From: Heliopora coerulea
Taxonomy: Eukaryota > Cnidaria > Anthozoa > Scleralcyonacea > Helioporidae
DNA length: 64,000 nt
Direction of reading: 5' to 3'
NCBI GenBank assembly: GCA_030142905.1
Contig: JASJOG010000003.1
Coordinates: 310,001 to 374,000, forward strand
Shown: positions 51,594 through 61,548 of the stretch, one piece after another
Layout of the letters: every line of letters starts with the position of its first letter
How positions within the stretch are numbered: the first letter of the stretch is position 1
Translations under genes and position numbers: made by a program
Notes under the pieces: generated by a model
The model's database searches: none
Told to the model about the DNA's origin: nothing
What the model saw: the letters and a program-made list of their open reading frames with translations, nothing else

Positions 51594-52193
51594 TTATACA
51601 TTACCACATATTTTATATTCATATGGATAATTTAAATTGATCTCCAATACGGAATACTTGTTGTTTCTAAGTGTATTTATTATTCCACTTAACTCTTCCT
51701 TACCAATGCCATTCATATAATCATCAATTATAATTTTCATGTCATTTCTGTTTGGAACATAAAAGGTAGCTAGTTTGCTTATGTTTTCTCTATATGATTT
51801 GCAAATACATGTTAATTGTTGGGTTATTACTATTGTTGATAGTCCATAATGCCTCGCTTCAAAGCCTAATTTAATCAATTCGCTGACCCTTTTCTTTACA
51901 TCAGAGTTACATGCACAGTCATCTAGTATAATTAAAGTGTTAGTTTCGCGGTATATTTTAGATGTATATTAAATCATCATATCAACGCGTTCTTGCTCAC
52001 ATTCAATTATAATTATGTCTGGGTCATTTATGTATTTCCATTCATAGTATGTTTTATTCCAGGAGAAAGTTGGACAGATAATAATAATGTAATCAAAGTG
52101 GTTCATGTAATTTCTTTCTAAAAAGTTAAGAAGGTAATATGTCTTTTCACAACCTGTCATTCCAGTGATAATCATATTGAAAGGTGTGTTCAT
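51594..52193 (-). pseudogene. Packaging ATPase (FtsK/HerA, adenovirus/Polinton type), broken
   Basis: From ATG at 52193. Walker A region reads GMTGCEKT, where the family expects a Gly in place of Glu. The Walker B strand TLIILDDCA is at about 51920-51945. A sensor-like ITQQ follows. An in-frame TAA at 51969-51971 interrupts the frame, which then continues open to 51594 with no frameshift. Total about 200 codons, near the usual size for Polinton ATPases. In relatives the enzyme pumps DNA into capsids. The Walker A change and the stop argue against function. Start preceded by TATAATTATAT. Confidence 0.75.
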
Positions 52194-52210
52194 ATATAAT
52201 TATACAGAAT

Positions 52211-53236
52211 CTAATATTGGATACTCTGAAGGTCCTTATTTATGAAGTTGACCAGACCATCTGACACAACAAAAATATGGCAATTAATATTTCCAGTATG
52301 TGCAGTCTTTCTAATCTCCAATAGAACACCATTTTGCGTATTTACAATTTTCTTTCCATGTGCAGTTTTATTTACCTCTTCATGACTTCTCAGGTCAATA
52401 ACAAGAGCGAATTTATCCTTATAGAATTTTTCAATGGTCATATAATTATCTTCATCTACTTTCATTTCGAACAATATTTTTGCCTCATCATAGAACCTAC
52501 TCTTGGGACCTCCTTGGGAATAAACACTATTTGGTACTCCTTCAATTATCAATTTAACTTCATTTATATTAGGATAGAGGAATTCTTCGCTGTCAGCCCT
52601 GGTCTGTTTAGCGAACAATAGAACAATACTTCTCATTGATCTCCTTGATATATTTATGGTTTCATTCAATAGTGTGGAAGCAGCTGCCCATACAACAGTC
52701 TTCATAAGTGTCACATGTTCATAAGATAGTGACCTTCCAACACTGTATAATGTTGATAATTCATGAGCAATATTCATATTATCTATGGTCTCATATTCCA
52801 ATTGTAGGTCTTCTAATGTGTAAGATCCAAGGGTTTGGCTAGCTTGAACAGTCATTACTTCATTTGATGGAGGTAATGTTAGAATATAACGGAAATTATT
52901 ATTCATATGAAATGGGCAATACAGGCCACGATCACGAATAATCTTGTCCAAGCAAATTTTCTGTTTATTGCTATAAATACTAAGCATCAAAGCGTCAATT
53001 ACTTTCTGTGCACTGCCAGATTTGGCACCACTATCATCCTTTGATATGAGCTTTCTTCGGTTCTCATTGCAGACACCATACTCCACCATATCCTGCCATT
53101 TAGAATTTGTCTTCCACAGGTCTTTATATACTTCATAAATGTTCTCACCACTATTGTCATAAACTGTCTCACCTGCTAAACTTATTGTTAGTCTTTTTTG
53201 CAGCATCTTAGATAAGTTATTAAGGAACCATGACTT
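52211..53236 (-). pseudogene. Major capsid protein candidate, C-terminal part
   Basis: Open for about 340 codons; ends at 52211 after DLQSIQY. Contents recall double-jelly-roll capsid proteins of Polinton-like viruses: SRRSMRSIVLLFAKQTRADS and a later IEGVPNSVYSQGG region, position next to the packaging ATPase, and a beta-rich composition. The apparent N-terminus of the open frame (to 53305) comes from an inserted retroelement. True coding sequence enters at the 12-bp duplication 53225-53236. The missing N-terminal part is 4.1 kb away at 57334-57511. No domain search was possible, so the family call rests on recognition and context. Confidence 0.65.
53225..53236. repeat. Target-site duplication, left copy
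   Basis: GAACCATGACTT, identical to 57334-57345; flanks the PLE inserted into the capsid gene. Confidence 0.92.
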
Positions 53237-53592
53237 TAATATAAAAATGAGAGCCCAGCTCATGATTTTTATGTGGAGAGGCATAATGACAGAAATAAAA
53301 CACAAAGTATTTAAAACAACTTTACTAACGTTTCGTTGCGGACGTGTAACATCTTCAGAGTGACTAATTTACAAATGTGACTAAAACCTATATATCTATT
53401 TACGCGTGATGATGAGTTACATGAGAGCTAAACAATAGGATTAAAGTGACAAGATGTAGGTTGACAAGATGTAGGGTGGCAAGACGTGGGGCGACAAGAT
53501 GTAGGGTGACAGGAAAACAGAGATGAAATGAAATGAAGTGAAAAGAGGACCGCGTAGAACTAAAATAAAGAAAGGGGTATGGATGAGATGTT

Positions 53593-54204
53593 TTAGTTGA
53601 GAGAGGGTCTAAATTTCGATATAAGTAAGCTCTCTCGAAGGAGGAGCTCAAAGTTGGAGTTCGAACGACAGGAAGAGATGATAGTGAAATCACCAGGAGA
53701 GATGTTGTGAAGAGATTGATGTGCGTGGGCAAGAACGCTTGAAAGGGAATTCGTTGCAAGTTTCCTTCCCGTCAGAGGCGAAACCCCCATATGCTCTGAG
53801 ATTCGCGTATGAAAATGCCGGCGCGTTTGGCCGAAATACAACGCTCTGCAGCATTGACACGAGTATTTATAAATAATACGCGACCTCATCAGCTTGACAA
53901 TTCGGTCTTTGAAGGAAAAGAAACCTGACAGTCGTCTGCCTGATTGGAAGATGAAACGCACGGTAACGTGTGGAAAAGCAGAGGAACATAGTTTAGCAAT
54001 TTGAGTTCGGATTTGTAAAGAGTGTGAACCTGTGAAAAGGAGAGAAAAGTTGAGAACAGTTTCGTCAGGTGTGTTTGAGTTTCGTGTGGCCGGACTGAAC
54101 AGTTTATCGAGAAAGACTCTAAAGCAGCGGTCAAGGAAAGTGTCAGGATATCCATTGTTGAGTAAAAGTTTTTTGAGGTTAAGTAACTCCGAATGAAAGA
54201 GTTG
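53593..54204 (-). pseudogene. Inverted partial copy of the PLE C-terminus
   Basis: About 200 codons nearly identical to the C-terminal third of the PLE protein at 56300-56907, including the GIY-YIG domain. It is part of the inverted 5' segment and has no RT. Confidence 0.88.
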
Positions 54205-54393
54205 TCGCCCCACGTCTTGTCACCCTACATCTTGTAACCATATATCTTGTCACTTTAATCCTATTGTTTAGCTCTCATGTAACTTATCATCACGTGTAAA
54301 TAGATATATAGGTTTTAGTCACATTTGTAAATTAGTCACTCTGAAGATGTTACACGTCTGCAACGAAACGTTAGTAAAGTTGTTTTAAATACT

Positions 54394-56907
54394 TTGTGTT
54401 TTATTTCTGTCATTATGCCTCTCCACATAAAAATCATGAGCTGGGCTCTCATTTTTTTATTACGTCTACGTTTTCCGCCCGGAAAATCAATAGCCGCGAT
54501 TTTAACTGACCGATATGACAAAGGTTCGCTGTCCGCCTTCCGAAACTTCCAACGCGTTGATCTCCAGCTGGGTGAAGCGAAACTCGACTTGCTGTTTCTA
54601 CTGAGTTGTAAGAAGAGAAATGTTATCCCTAAGTTTCTGTGGTTCAAAGTTGCTAACAGGAAACTGAGAAGATCTTTGGCATACTATCAATGTCAAAAGA
54701 AACTTTTGGACGAAGAAATATCACAGAAAAGATCAAGAATACGTGTTTTGACAACCCAAGCAGCCGCTGCCTATTCTCACCTCTCATCGTTTGTAAGAAC
54801 TATAGACCTCATTCATTTAAAATCCGTCTCAGACGAAGAGAACACCAGGATAATTGAGAAACATCAAAAAGTCCAAGAAAAAAAAGTTACTCCGCCTTTG
54901 CTGCTCATCTTCCTCCACTGGATCTGTTAATCCTGATGACGTTATTTTTAATTATTCAAACCGCGTGCTTACACCTGAAGAGAAGAATATCTTAGCCAAA
55001 GGACTTAACTTCTCACTCCCACAAAATAAACTCGACTATTGTGACGTTCTTCTGCCCTTCGAGTATCTACACCGACAGCTCAAACGTGAAACTATTTGTA
55101 AGGACTGCGGTTTTGACGATGATTTTTTTAAGACAAAACTTAAAGACATTGCCCTGTCAGGCTACCGAAATTATTCACCACCCAATTTCTTGTTAACACG
55201 GGAAGACTATCAGCTTCTCAAGAATCTAAGAGATGACCACAACATTATCATCATGAAATCTGACAAGGGAAACGGGATTGTCGTGGTCAACAAGGACGAC
55301 TATCTGTCCAAGATGCATGAAATTTTGGCCGATACAACCAAATTCAAACCGCTGTCATCCGACCAATCAAACATACCATGAACCAGGAGAACCAACTTCG
55401 AAGCTTCCTCCGTAACCTCAAGAAAGATAATTTTATATCCAAAGAAATGTATGAACATTTAGCTTCCTCAGGCTCTCAACCAGGTATCATGTACGGTTTA
55501 CCTAAAATACACAAGATTAATTTGCCTTTCAGACCCATCCTTTCCGCCATTCGCACTCACACATACGACCTATCTAAATTTCTTGTTTCTTCCCTTACTC
55601 CCCTTCTTTCGAGTCCTTTTATGATAAGTGATACTTTTTCCTTTCTTGAAGAATTACGAAGTTATGATTTTGAGACAGATAAAGATTTCATGGGTAGCTT
55701 CGATGTTAACTCGCTTTTCACTAACGTTCCACTTGACGAAACAATAGACATCATAGTTAACAAGGCTTTTAACAATTCCGCACTTTACAATGGTTTCTCT
55801 GCATCGCAATTTCGTAAACTCTTATGCCTTTCAGTTAAAAATTGTTTTTTCTTATTTAATAACCGTCTTTACGAACAGATTGATGGTGTGGCCATGGGCT
55901 CTCCACTAGGTCCACTTTCTGCTAACACTTTCCTATCCTTTCATGAGCGTAATTGGATAGCCAACTGTCCACCAGAGTTCAAAACGCTTTTCTTCCGCCG
56001 TTATGTAGATGATTGTTTTGCTATTTTTAGTTCTCCTGACCACGTTCGATCTTTTCATGAATACCTAAACTCACAACATCCCAACATTTCCTTCACTTGT
56101 GAGTTTGAGAATAATTCAACTCTCCCTTTTCTGGACATCCTGATCGATCGCTCGAACGGGTTTTCAACTTCTGTTTACCAAAAGCCCAGTTTCACCGGTT
56201 TATTCACGCATTTTGACAGTTTCATTCGCATATCCTACAAACGTGGTCTGGTTTATACTCTAGTTAATCGTTATTTTAAAATCTGTTCTTCCTACCAACT
56301 CTTTCATTCGGAGTTACTTAATCTCAAAAAACTTTTACTCAACAATGGATATCCTGACACTTTCCTTGACCGCTGCTTTAGAGTCTTTCTCGATAAACTG
56401 TTCAGTCCGGCCACACGAAACTCAAACACACCTGACGAAACTGTTCTCAACTTTTCTCTCCTTTTCACAGGTTCACACTCTTTACAAATCCGAACTCAAA
56501 TTGCTAAACTATGTTCCTCTGCTTTTCCACACGTTACCGTGCGTTTCATCTTCCAGTCAGGCAGACGACTGTCAGGTTTCTTTTCCTTCAAAGACCGAAT
56601 TGTCAAGCTGATGAGGTCGCGTATTATTTATAAATACTCGTGTCAATGCTGCAGAGCGTTGTATTTCGGCCAAACGCGCCGGCATTTTCATACGCGAATC
56701 TCAGAGCATATGGGGGTTTCGCCTCTGACGGGAAAGAAACTTGCAACGAATTCCCTTTCAAGCGTTCTTGCCCACGCACATCAATCTCTTCACAACATCT
56801 CTCCTGGTGATTTCACTATCATCTCTTCCTGTCGTTCGAACTCCAACTTTGAGCTCCTCCTTCGAGAGAGCTTACTTATATCGAAATTTAGACCCTCTCT
56901 CAACTAA
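54394..56907 (+). pseudogene. PLE polyprotein: RT plus GIY-YIG, two frameshifts
   Basis: Three frames: 54394-54930 (basic N-terminus, NRKLRRSLAYYQCQKK), 54854-55381 (MKSDKGNGIVVVNKDDY) and 55378-56907 (509 codons). The shifts fall at an A8 run near 54886 and near 55370. The third frame holds the RT core: GSFDVNSLFTNVPLDE, DGVAMGSPLGPLSAN, FRRYVDDCFAIF (YVDD) and LPFLDILI. The GIY-YIG nuclease follows: IIYKYSCQCCRALYFGQT, RISEHM and a final Glu (LRESLLISKF). The otherwise clean frame suggests a young copy; the N-terminal shifts may be real inactivation or sequencing indels. Confidence 0.9.
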
Positions 56908-56989
56908 AACATCTCATCCATACCCCTTTCTTTATTTTAGTTCTACGCGGTCCTCTTTTCACTTCATTTCATTTCATCTCTGTTTTCCT

Positions 56990-57090
56990 GTCACCCTACA
57001 TCTTGTCGCCCCACGTCTTGCCACCCTACATCTTGTCACCCTACATCTTGTCAACCTACATCTTGTCAACCTACATCTTGTCACTTTAAT
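56990..57090 (+). repeat. 15-bp minisatellite in PLE pseudo-LTR
   Basis: About six to seven copies of a 15-bp unit (CACCCTACATCTTGT and variants); four or so in the inverted copy at 53450-53515 and about three at 54206-54260. Confidence 0.9.
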
Positions 57091-57333
57091 CCTATTGTTT
57101 AGCTCTCATGTAACTCATCATCACGCGTAAATAGATATATAGGTTTTAGTCACATTTGTAAATTAGTCACTCTGAAGATGTTACACGTCCGCAACGAAAC
57201 GTTAGTAAAGTTGTTTTAAATACTTTGTGTTTTATTTCTGTCATTATGCCTCTCCACATAAAAATCATGAGCTGGGCTCTCATTTTTATATTACGTCTAC
57301 GTTTTCCGCCCGGAAAATCAATAGCCACGATTT

Positions 57334-57345
57334 GAACCATGACTT
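57334..57345. repeat. Target-site duplication, right copy
   Basis: Exact repeat of 53225-53236; read on the minus strand it encodes Lys-Ser-Trp-Phe within the capsid frame on both sides. Confidence 0.92.
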
Positions 57346-57511
57346 CGTATTACTGACTTTAAAATTGAAAAGATGGAAGTTACCTGGCACCAAACAACTG
57401 TCCATTTTCAGTTTCGGAATGTCTATATACAACTCCTCTCTTGCTGATGCTTTATTTGGATTGAAAGTAACAACATGTCTTGTCCTTTCACCTTTCACCT
57501 TTCAAATCCAT
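57334..57511 (-). pseudogene. Major capsid protein candidate, N-terminal part
   Basis: Likely ATG at 57509-57511. A 7-bp tandem duplication (GGTGAAA) between about 57486 and 57500 shifts the frame a few codons after the start. From there the frame is open (ELYIDIPKLKMDSCLVPGNF) to the target duplication, where the inserted PLE begins. It continues in phase at 53236. The two lesions are independent. Confidence 0.65.
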
Positions 57512-57572
57512 GAACTAATTCTCTATCGTTGGTATTCATATTATAACATATATTTTATCTTCGTTGTTTATA

Positions 57573-58207
57573 TTACTCATAAATTATTGAGATGGCAACT
57601 ACTAATATCCATATATGTTTTGCAAGCCATTCCAAACCTTTGGCACCAAATGAGATTATTTGGGCAATTACAGTAAGTAGAGCGCCTAATAGTGATCCCA
57701 ACTTCTTGCCTATATTGTACACAGCTTTGGCAAATTTTCCAGTTGCTCTTGCACCACTTACGAGAGCCTTTCTTGCATCACTTACGAGAGCCCTTCTTGC
57801 ACCAATAATAATGGTGGTTATACCTGCAACTGATATTGCTATTGCTGATAATCCAGCTATGTTTTCTTTGGCCCATTCTTTAAAGCGTTGTAATCTCGAT
57901 ATATCTTCCTCCTGTTGTTCTCTTCTTCTAACTTCTTTTGTCTAATGGTTTTATCTCTAGCTTCTTGTAAACCAATAACTCTCTCCGATAAATCTATAGA
58001 TTATATAGGATTATTTGTATTGTCTCTTTCTTCTATTGTCTTGTCTAAAGTGTTTTTTATGTGGTCTACTTGAATTTCAAAAAATTGTGATCTAGTTGTC
58101 TTATCAATGTTTTCTGGTGGGTTTAATACACCTTCCATTTCACGGTTCTCTTCTTCTGTTAATCCATTAATCGGTGTGTACTCTACAGTTGTTTCAACCA
58201 TTCGCAT
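57573..58207 (-). pseudogene. Hydrophobic Gly/Ala-rich viral-element protein (membrane-active or minor capsid candidate), broken
   Basis: Starts at 58207 or the nearby Met at 58201 (MVETTVEYTPINGLTEEENR). A TAA at 58001 and a frameshift near 57940 interrupt a protein of about 205 residues ending IIYE at 57573. The N-terminal half is acidic and helical. The C-terminal half is rich in Ala/Gly/Ile with two or three amphipathic or membrane segments (GLSAIAISVAGITTIIIGA; LLGALLTVIAQIISFG). By position beside the capsid gene and by composition it could act like membrane-lytic minor capsid proteins of adenovirus-type particles. This is inference only. Confidence 0.5.
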
Positions 58208-58895
58208 TTTTTAACAGTTTTATCTCTATCTTCCTGTTCTTTTCGAATTTCATCCAAAAGTTTCTTAAACTGCATAACAGCTTCATGTGCTTTTTTGCAT
58301 CATCGTACTGTAATACGCCATTAGAATCACTTTTAAGTACAATTCGCGGTATTCCACGTTCATTTCTACTTGTTGATGGTTTAAACGTTATGTTGTTTTG
58401 GCCTGTTTTATCAACATTTTGCAGCAACTCAAGTATCTTATCACTATGTTTAACATCAAGCCTAAAACCTTCACTATAGTTTCTTTTTATAAAGTCTTCA
58501 ATAGCAAATCTTATTTCATTTTCAGGTCTTTTAACAGTGGCTCCTAACGAATCTAATATATTCCCTTGTCTTTTTCTTATTACCACAGTCTTACCATCAT
58601 TATTGCTAGTGAAGGTTGTTTCAATATGTTTATTTTCTAGGATACGATCAATATATCTTTAATATCTTCGCTTCCAACGCTTCGATTACAACGCTTTAAT
58701 AATATATCTTTAATATCTTTCTTTAATATCTTCGACGTTATCTTCTTGTTTATTAGGATCATTCAATAAGTTTAAACGCTCATTTGTAAGACTGACATAC
58801 TCATCATTTAACTCTTGTTCATCCATATTGTCATATTCTGGATACTTTCTACCCAAGTCTTCCATTTCAAAGTCATCGAATCCTCCTTCAGCCAT
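58183..58895 (-). pseudogene. Uncharacterised acidic/coiled-coil viral-element protein, broken
   Basis: ATG at 58895 (MAEGGFDDFEMEDLGRKYPE), preceded by a run of TA. The frame is interrupted at 58712-58650 by three tandem GATATTAAAGATATATT-like copies with in-frame stops, then resumes in the same frame to VVIRKRQGNILDSLGATVKR. Near 58300 an A-run shift separates the listed frame from a likelier coiled-coil ending that stops at 58183 and overlaps the next gene's start. No known domain. Confidence 0.55.
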
Positions 58896-58906
58896 ATATA
58901 TATATA

Positions 58907-59774
58907 CTACTCCATATCTTGAATATTACTTTCTGGAATCCAACTATTATGTTTACTATCATAACCCAGCCATTTCATTGAAACCATCTTTTTGCCCTTT
59001 ACCTTTTTTCTCTCGAGTATTTTCTCTACTCTATAAACATCATCTCTCCTATTAACACCTGATAACTCCTCTTCATAAAACTTTCCAATAATCGGCTCAC
59101 CCTCCAAGTCCTCTATTTCATACACATTAGGGTCACCAGGTATAACTTTAATTACTTTGAACAATTCTTCTGTGAAGTTAGCCTCATAACCTTTAGTAAA
59201 AGTGGATTTATATTTTGATATTCTAACCATATCTCCTACCTTAAATTTAGGTAATGGTGACTCAGCATAGAGATGGCCATAAAGAGTTGTCCAAACCTCA
59301 TCTTCGTTCTTTTTGTTAACATCCTTTGGTTTCATTAATATGGTGCTATGCTTAGTATTATTATAATTATACACCAATTGGTCCAACACATCAATCCATT
59401 TATAAGCTCCTTTACTGTAAAAATATTTCCACATAATAGTTTTAAGTGTTCTGTTAAATCTTTCTACAATAGCTGCCTTTTCATCCGACTTCGTGGAAAA
59501 GTATTTTATTTTATGAACCCATATCTACTAAATCCATTTGAATTTGATCACCAAGGTGATTAACATATGTCTTTCTAAACTTATGTTTTCTAACAACTGG
59601 TTTGTATGTGGTGTATGTGTCTTGTGATTTTAACCATTCTTTTACAAGTTTTCTAATTACATTCAACCCATCTTCTAATGCTTTTTTGTATAACCTCTCT
59701 GATGATTGATAGCCAGTTTTTGGATTGTAATAAATATCTCTCAATGCTTGTTCTAACTCTATGTCTTTATCCAT
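58907..59774 (-). pseudogene. Retroviral-type integrase with C-terminal chromodomain, internally deleted
   Basis: N-terminal frame from 59774 (MDKDIELEQALRDIYYNPKT; then HLGDQIQMDLVDMG with the first catalytic Asp) stops at 59511. The second frame (about 59512-58907) starts FSTKSDEKAAIVERFNRTLK with the catalytic Glu, then KFKVGDMVRISK, an SH3-like region, and a chromodomain: YRVEKILERKKVKGKKM and VSMKWLGYDSKHNSW. Compared with family length, roughly 70-80 codons holding the second catalytic Asp are missing, so it cannot work. Polinton integrases insert the element; chromodomains can steer them to chromatin marks. Confidence 0.85.
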
Positions 59775-59779
59775 ATAAA

Positions 59780-60112
59780 TTAGCCTAAAAGTGGACCAAG
59801 ATTTTTTAAGTTCATTGCACTATTAGAGGTAATACTACATGTTCCATTGTGCTTATTAGCATCTAAAGTTACCCTACCGTATGATTCAATCTTCTTTTTA
59901 AGCATGCTGAATGTCCAATATCCTTCTTCAATAGTCTTTTTATTGCCATTATATGTAATTTCATTATTCTCGCCTGCAATGATATTGCTATACTCGCAGA
60001 AAACAGTTGCCTTCTTAACTAATAAATATGGGTCTTCATGTGTTATTATAAATGACTCATCCAACTGAATTTCCTTAGACTGCCCTTCTATAAGTACAAA
60101 TAATCTCTTCAT
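59780..60112 (-). CDS. Small beta-rich viral-element protein (conserved-looking, possibly C-terminally cut)
   Basis: ATG at 60112 (MKRLFVLIEGQSKEIQLDES), 110 codons, ends LGPLLG. The segment NNEITYNGNKKTIEEGYWTF and the later SYGRVTLDANKHNG resemble a type of protein repeatedly predicted in cnidarian Polinton-like loci, perhaps a minor virion component. The longer open frame upstream of 60112 is not needed. Its stop lies 5 bp before the integrase ATG. Only 17 bp separate its start from the divergent gene. Confidence 0.55.
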   Translation of the reverse strand: MKRLFVLIEGQSKEIQLDESFIITHEDPYLLVKKATVFCEYSNIIAGENNEITYNGNKKTIEEGYWTFSMLKKKIESYGRVTLDANKHNGTCSITSNSAMNLKNLGPLLG

Positions 60113-60129
60113 ATAATACAGTATATTGT
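60113..60129. promoter_or_regulatory. 17-bp divergent intergenic TATA-like region
   Basis: ATAATACAGTATATTGT lies between the minus-strand ATG (60112) and the plus-strand ATG (60130). It is nearly symmetric and AT-rich. Similar short TA-rich strings precede other ATGs of the element (52193, 58895, 61549, 63091). Confidence 0.4.
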
Positions 60130-61539
60130 ATGGAAAAGGAATATTACGGTAAAAATTATGATAAAGCCATGGAAAATATAAGAAAAAAACAGAGTAAAAT
60201 GAGGGCTGATTTCTTAAAAAAGTATCCAAATGCAGACATATCGAAATTTGAGTTTGACGTTACATTGAAAAGAAATGGTGACGTAGATAGTACTGCAATT
60301 TATTTCAAAAACAGTGACATACTAAGCACAAATATTACAAGTAACACATTTCTTAATGACAAATCTATGACAAAGTATCTCCACATCAGTATGGAAAGAT
60401 TTCCAAAAATATGGCAATCAAATGGTGCAATACAAAAAATTCCTGAATCAAATGTCATATATGTTCAAGGATATCGATTGACCGATAAATATCCTGATTA
60501 TTACATATTGAATTACAGCATTGAGAACTTCAGAATCTATGTCAATGACCATGAATATTTCCTCTCAAAGCTTCCAAAATTAAACATAACCACAAGTTGT
60601 AATAAAGGTGAATGGGACGACGATGAAAGTTATTATCAAGTATGTTTTGCAGTATATTGCGCATCATATTGTTGTGGAGTGTCCATACAGCATCTAACGC
60701 CATCAACAGAAGTTCATCCGATTATAACATCACTAATGCGATTCCATATATATTTTACTGTCAGACGATTGATCAGAAGAATGCAAGGGCAAGAAAAGAT
60801 GTCTGCCATATCAACAGAGTTTTCCACTGGTGGATTTTATAGAAATACTGAACACATTCGGTGGAACATGATATATAGAACCAGAGGTGGACTTGTCTAC
60901 CAATTGTTTCCTTCATCTTTGCAAAGTGATTATAAAAGATATATTCCTGTTACAAGCAATGGATTAACAAAAATAGGCATACAATATCTAAATGAGAGTA
61001 TTGAGGCCTTTATTTATTCCATATTAGGAAGTCAAGCAAGGACAAAACAAAGTATTTACAGCATTCGAGGAAGTGCTTTAGAAACACAACAAGAGTTTCG
61101 CACTCTAGTTGAAGACAGCGTTATAAATTATAATGTTGCATTATGGATAAACAATATGAACAGAGCCATAACAGACACTAATATCATATTAAATCTGGCA
61201 ATATCACCCAGTTTATGGCTATTATCAAACAATCTGACAATCTTAAAGAAACCGATAGCTGGATATAACAATAGACTTAAAATACCAAGTACGTCTATGA
61301 AATTTGGATGCAATCATATAAACTATTATGGCGTACATAAAGAGTCAATAAAGCCACTAGATAGCGTACATAAAGAGTCAATAAAGCCACTAGATAGCAT
61401 ACATAAAGAACCAATAAAGCCACTAGATAGCATACATAAAGAGCCAATAAAGCCACTAGATGACCATAACTCCAATTTAACTATAATATTTGGGGGATCT
61501 TTAATTGCTGCATATATTGTCAGTGAATATGTTCTATAA
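60130..61539 (+). CDS. 469-aa orphan protein with four 11-aa repeats and C-terminal membrane segment
   Basis: Intact frame from ATG 60130 to TAA 61539. Residues 1-35 are basic and helical (NYDKAMENIRKKQSKMRADF). The middle is a mixed alpha/beta region with a Cys cluster (VCFAVYCASYCCGV) and ISTEFSTGGFYRN. Near residues 402-445 four copies of a VHKESIKPLDS-type unit occur, encoded by 33-bp tandem repeats (61333-61464). The last 20 residues are hydrophobic. I do not recognise the family. It leads the plus-strand module and is the largest intact gene of the element. The repeat-plus-anchor end suggests a membrane-tethered or surface-exposed product. Confidence 0.7.
   Translation: MEKEYYGKNYDKAMENIRKKQSKMRADFLKKYPNADISKFEFDVTLKRNGDVDSTAIYFKNSDILSTNITSNTFLNDKSMTKYLHISMERFPKIWQSNGAIQKIPESNVIYVQGYRLTDKYPDYYILNYSIENFRIYVNDHEYFLSKLPKLNITTSCNKGEWDDDESYYQVCFAVYCASYCCGVSIQHLTPSTEVHPIITSLMRFHIYFTVRRLIRRMQGQEKMSAISTEFSTGGFYRNTEHIRWNMIYRTRGGLVYQLFPSSLQSDYKRYIPVTSNGLTKIGIQYLNESIEAFIYSILGSQARTKQSIYSIRGSALETQQEFRTLVEDSVINYNVALWINNMNRAITDTNIILNLAISPSLWLLSNNLTILKKPIAGYNNRLKIPSTSMKFGCNHINYYGVHKESIKPLDSVHKESIKPLDSIHKEPIKPLDSIHKEPIKPLDDHNSNLTIIFGGSLIAAYIVSEYVL
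61333..61464 (+). repeat. 33-bp in-frame tandem repeat, four copies
   Basis: Units start at 61333, 61366, 61399 and 61432, all within the 469-aa frame; near-identical, with Ser/Pro and Val/Ile swaps. Confidence 0.93.
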
Positions 61540-61548
61540 TATACTAAA

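Larger units (their letters stand above)
53237..57333 (+). mobile_element. Penelope-like element inserted in the capsid gene
   Basis: A 4.1-kb element between 12-bp target duplications. The body (about 54203-57333) reads on the plus strand: a pseudo-LTR (54203-54500), coding region, and a second pseudo-LTR (about 57005-57333), which differ at only a few positions. In front lies a 968-bp inverted copy of the 3' end (53237-54204, matching 56301-57333 reversed, fewer minisatellite units). This inverted-plus-direct layout is characteristic of Penelope integrations. Terminal signature CTGAAGATG..ACGAAACGTTAG occurs three times. Confidence 0.93.

Noticed and set aside
52211..53305. Taking the whole 364-codon frame as one capsid ORF with its own Met at 53305
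   Set aside because: The first 23 codons are encoded by the inserted PLE end; true capsid coding starts at the target duplication and the rest is at 57334-57511.
56990..57090. Regular 15-bp repeats considered as a CRISPR-like array
   Set aside because: No spacers; it is a head-to-tail minisatellite inside a PLE pseudo-LTR.
57592..57945. 117-codon plus-strand frame
   Set aside because: Shadow of the Gly/Ala-rich hydrophobic minus-strand gene, which continues a viral-element frame and has sensible composition.
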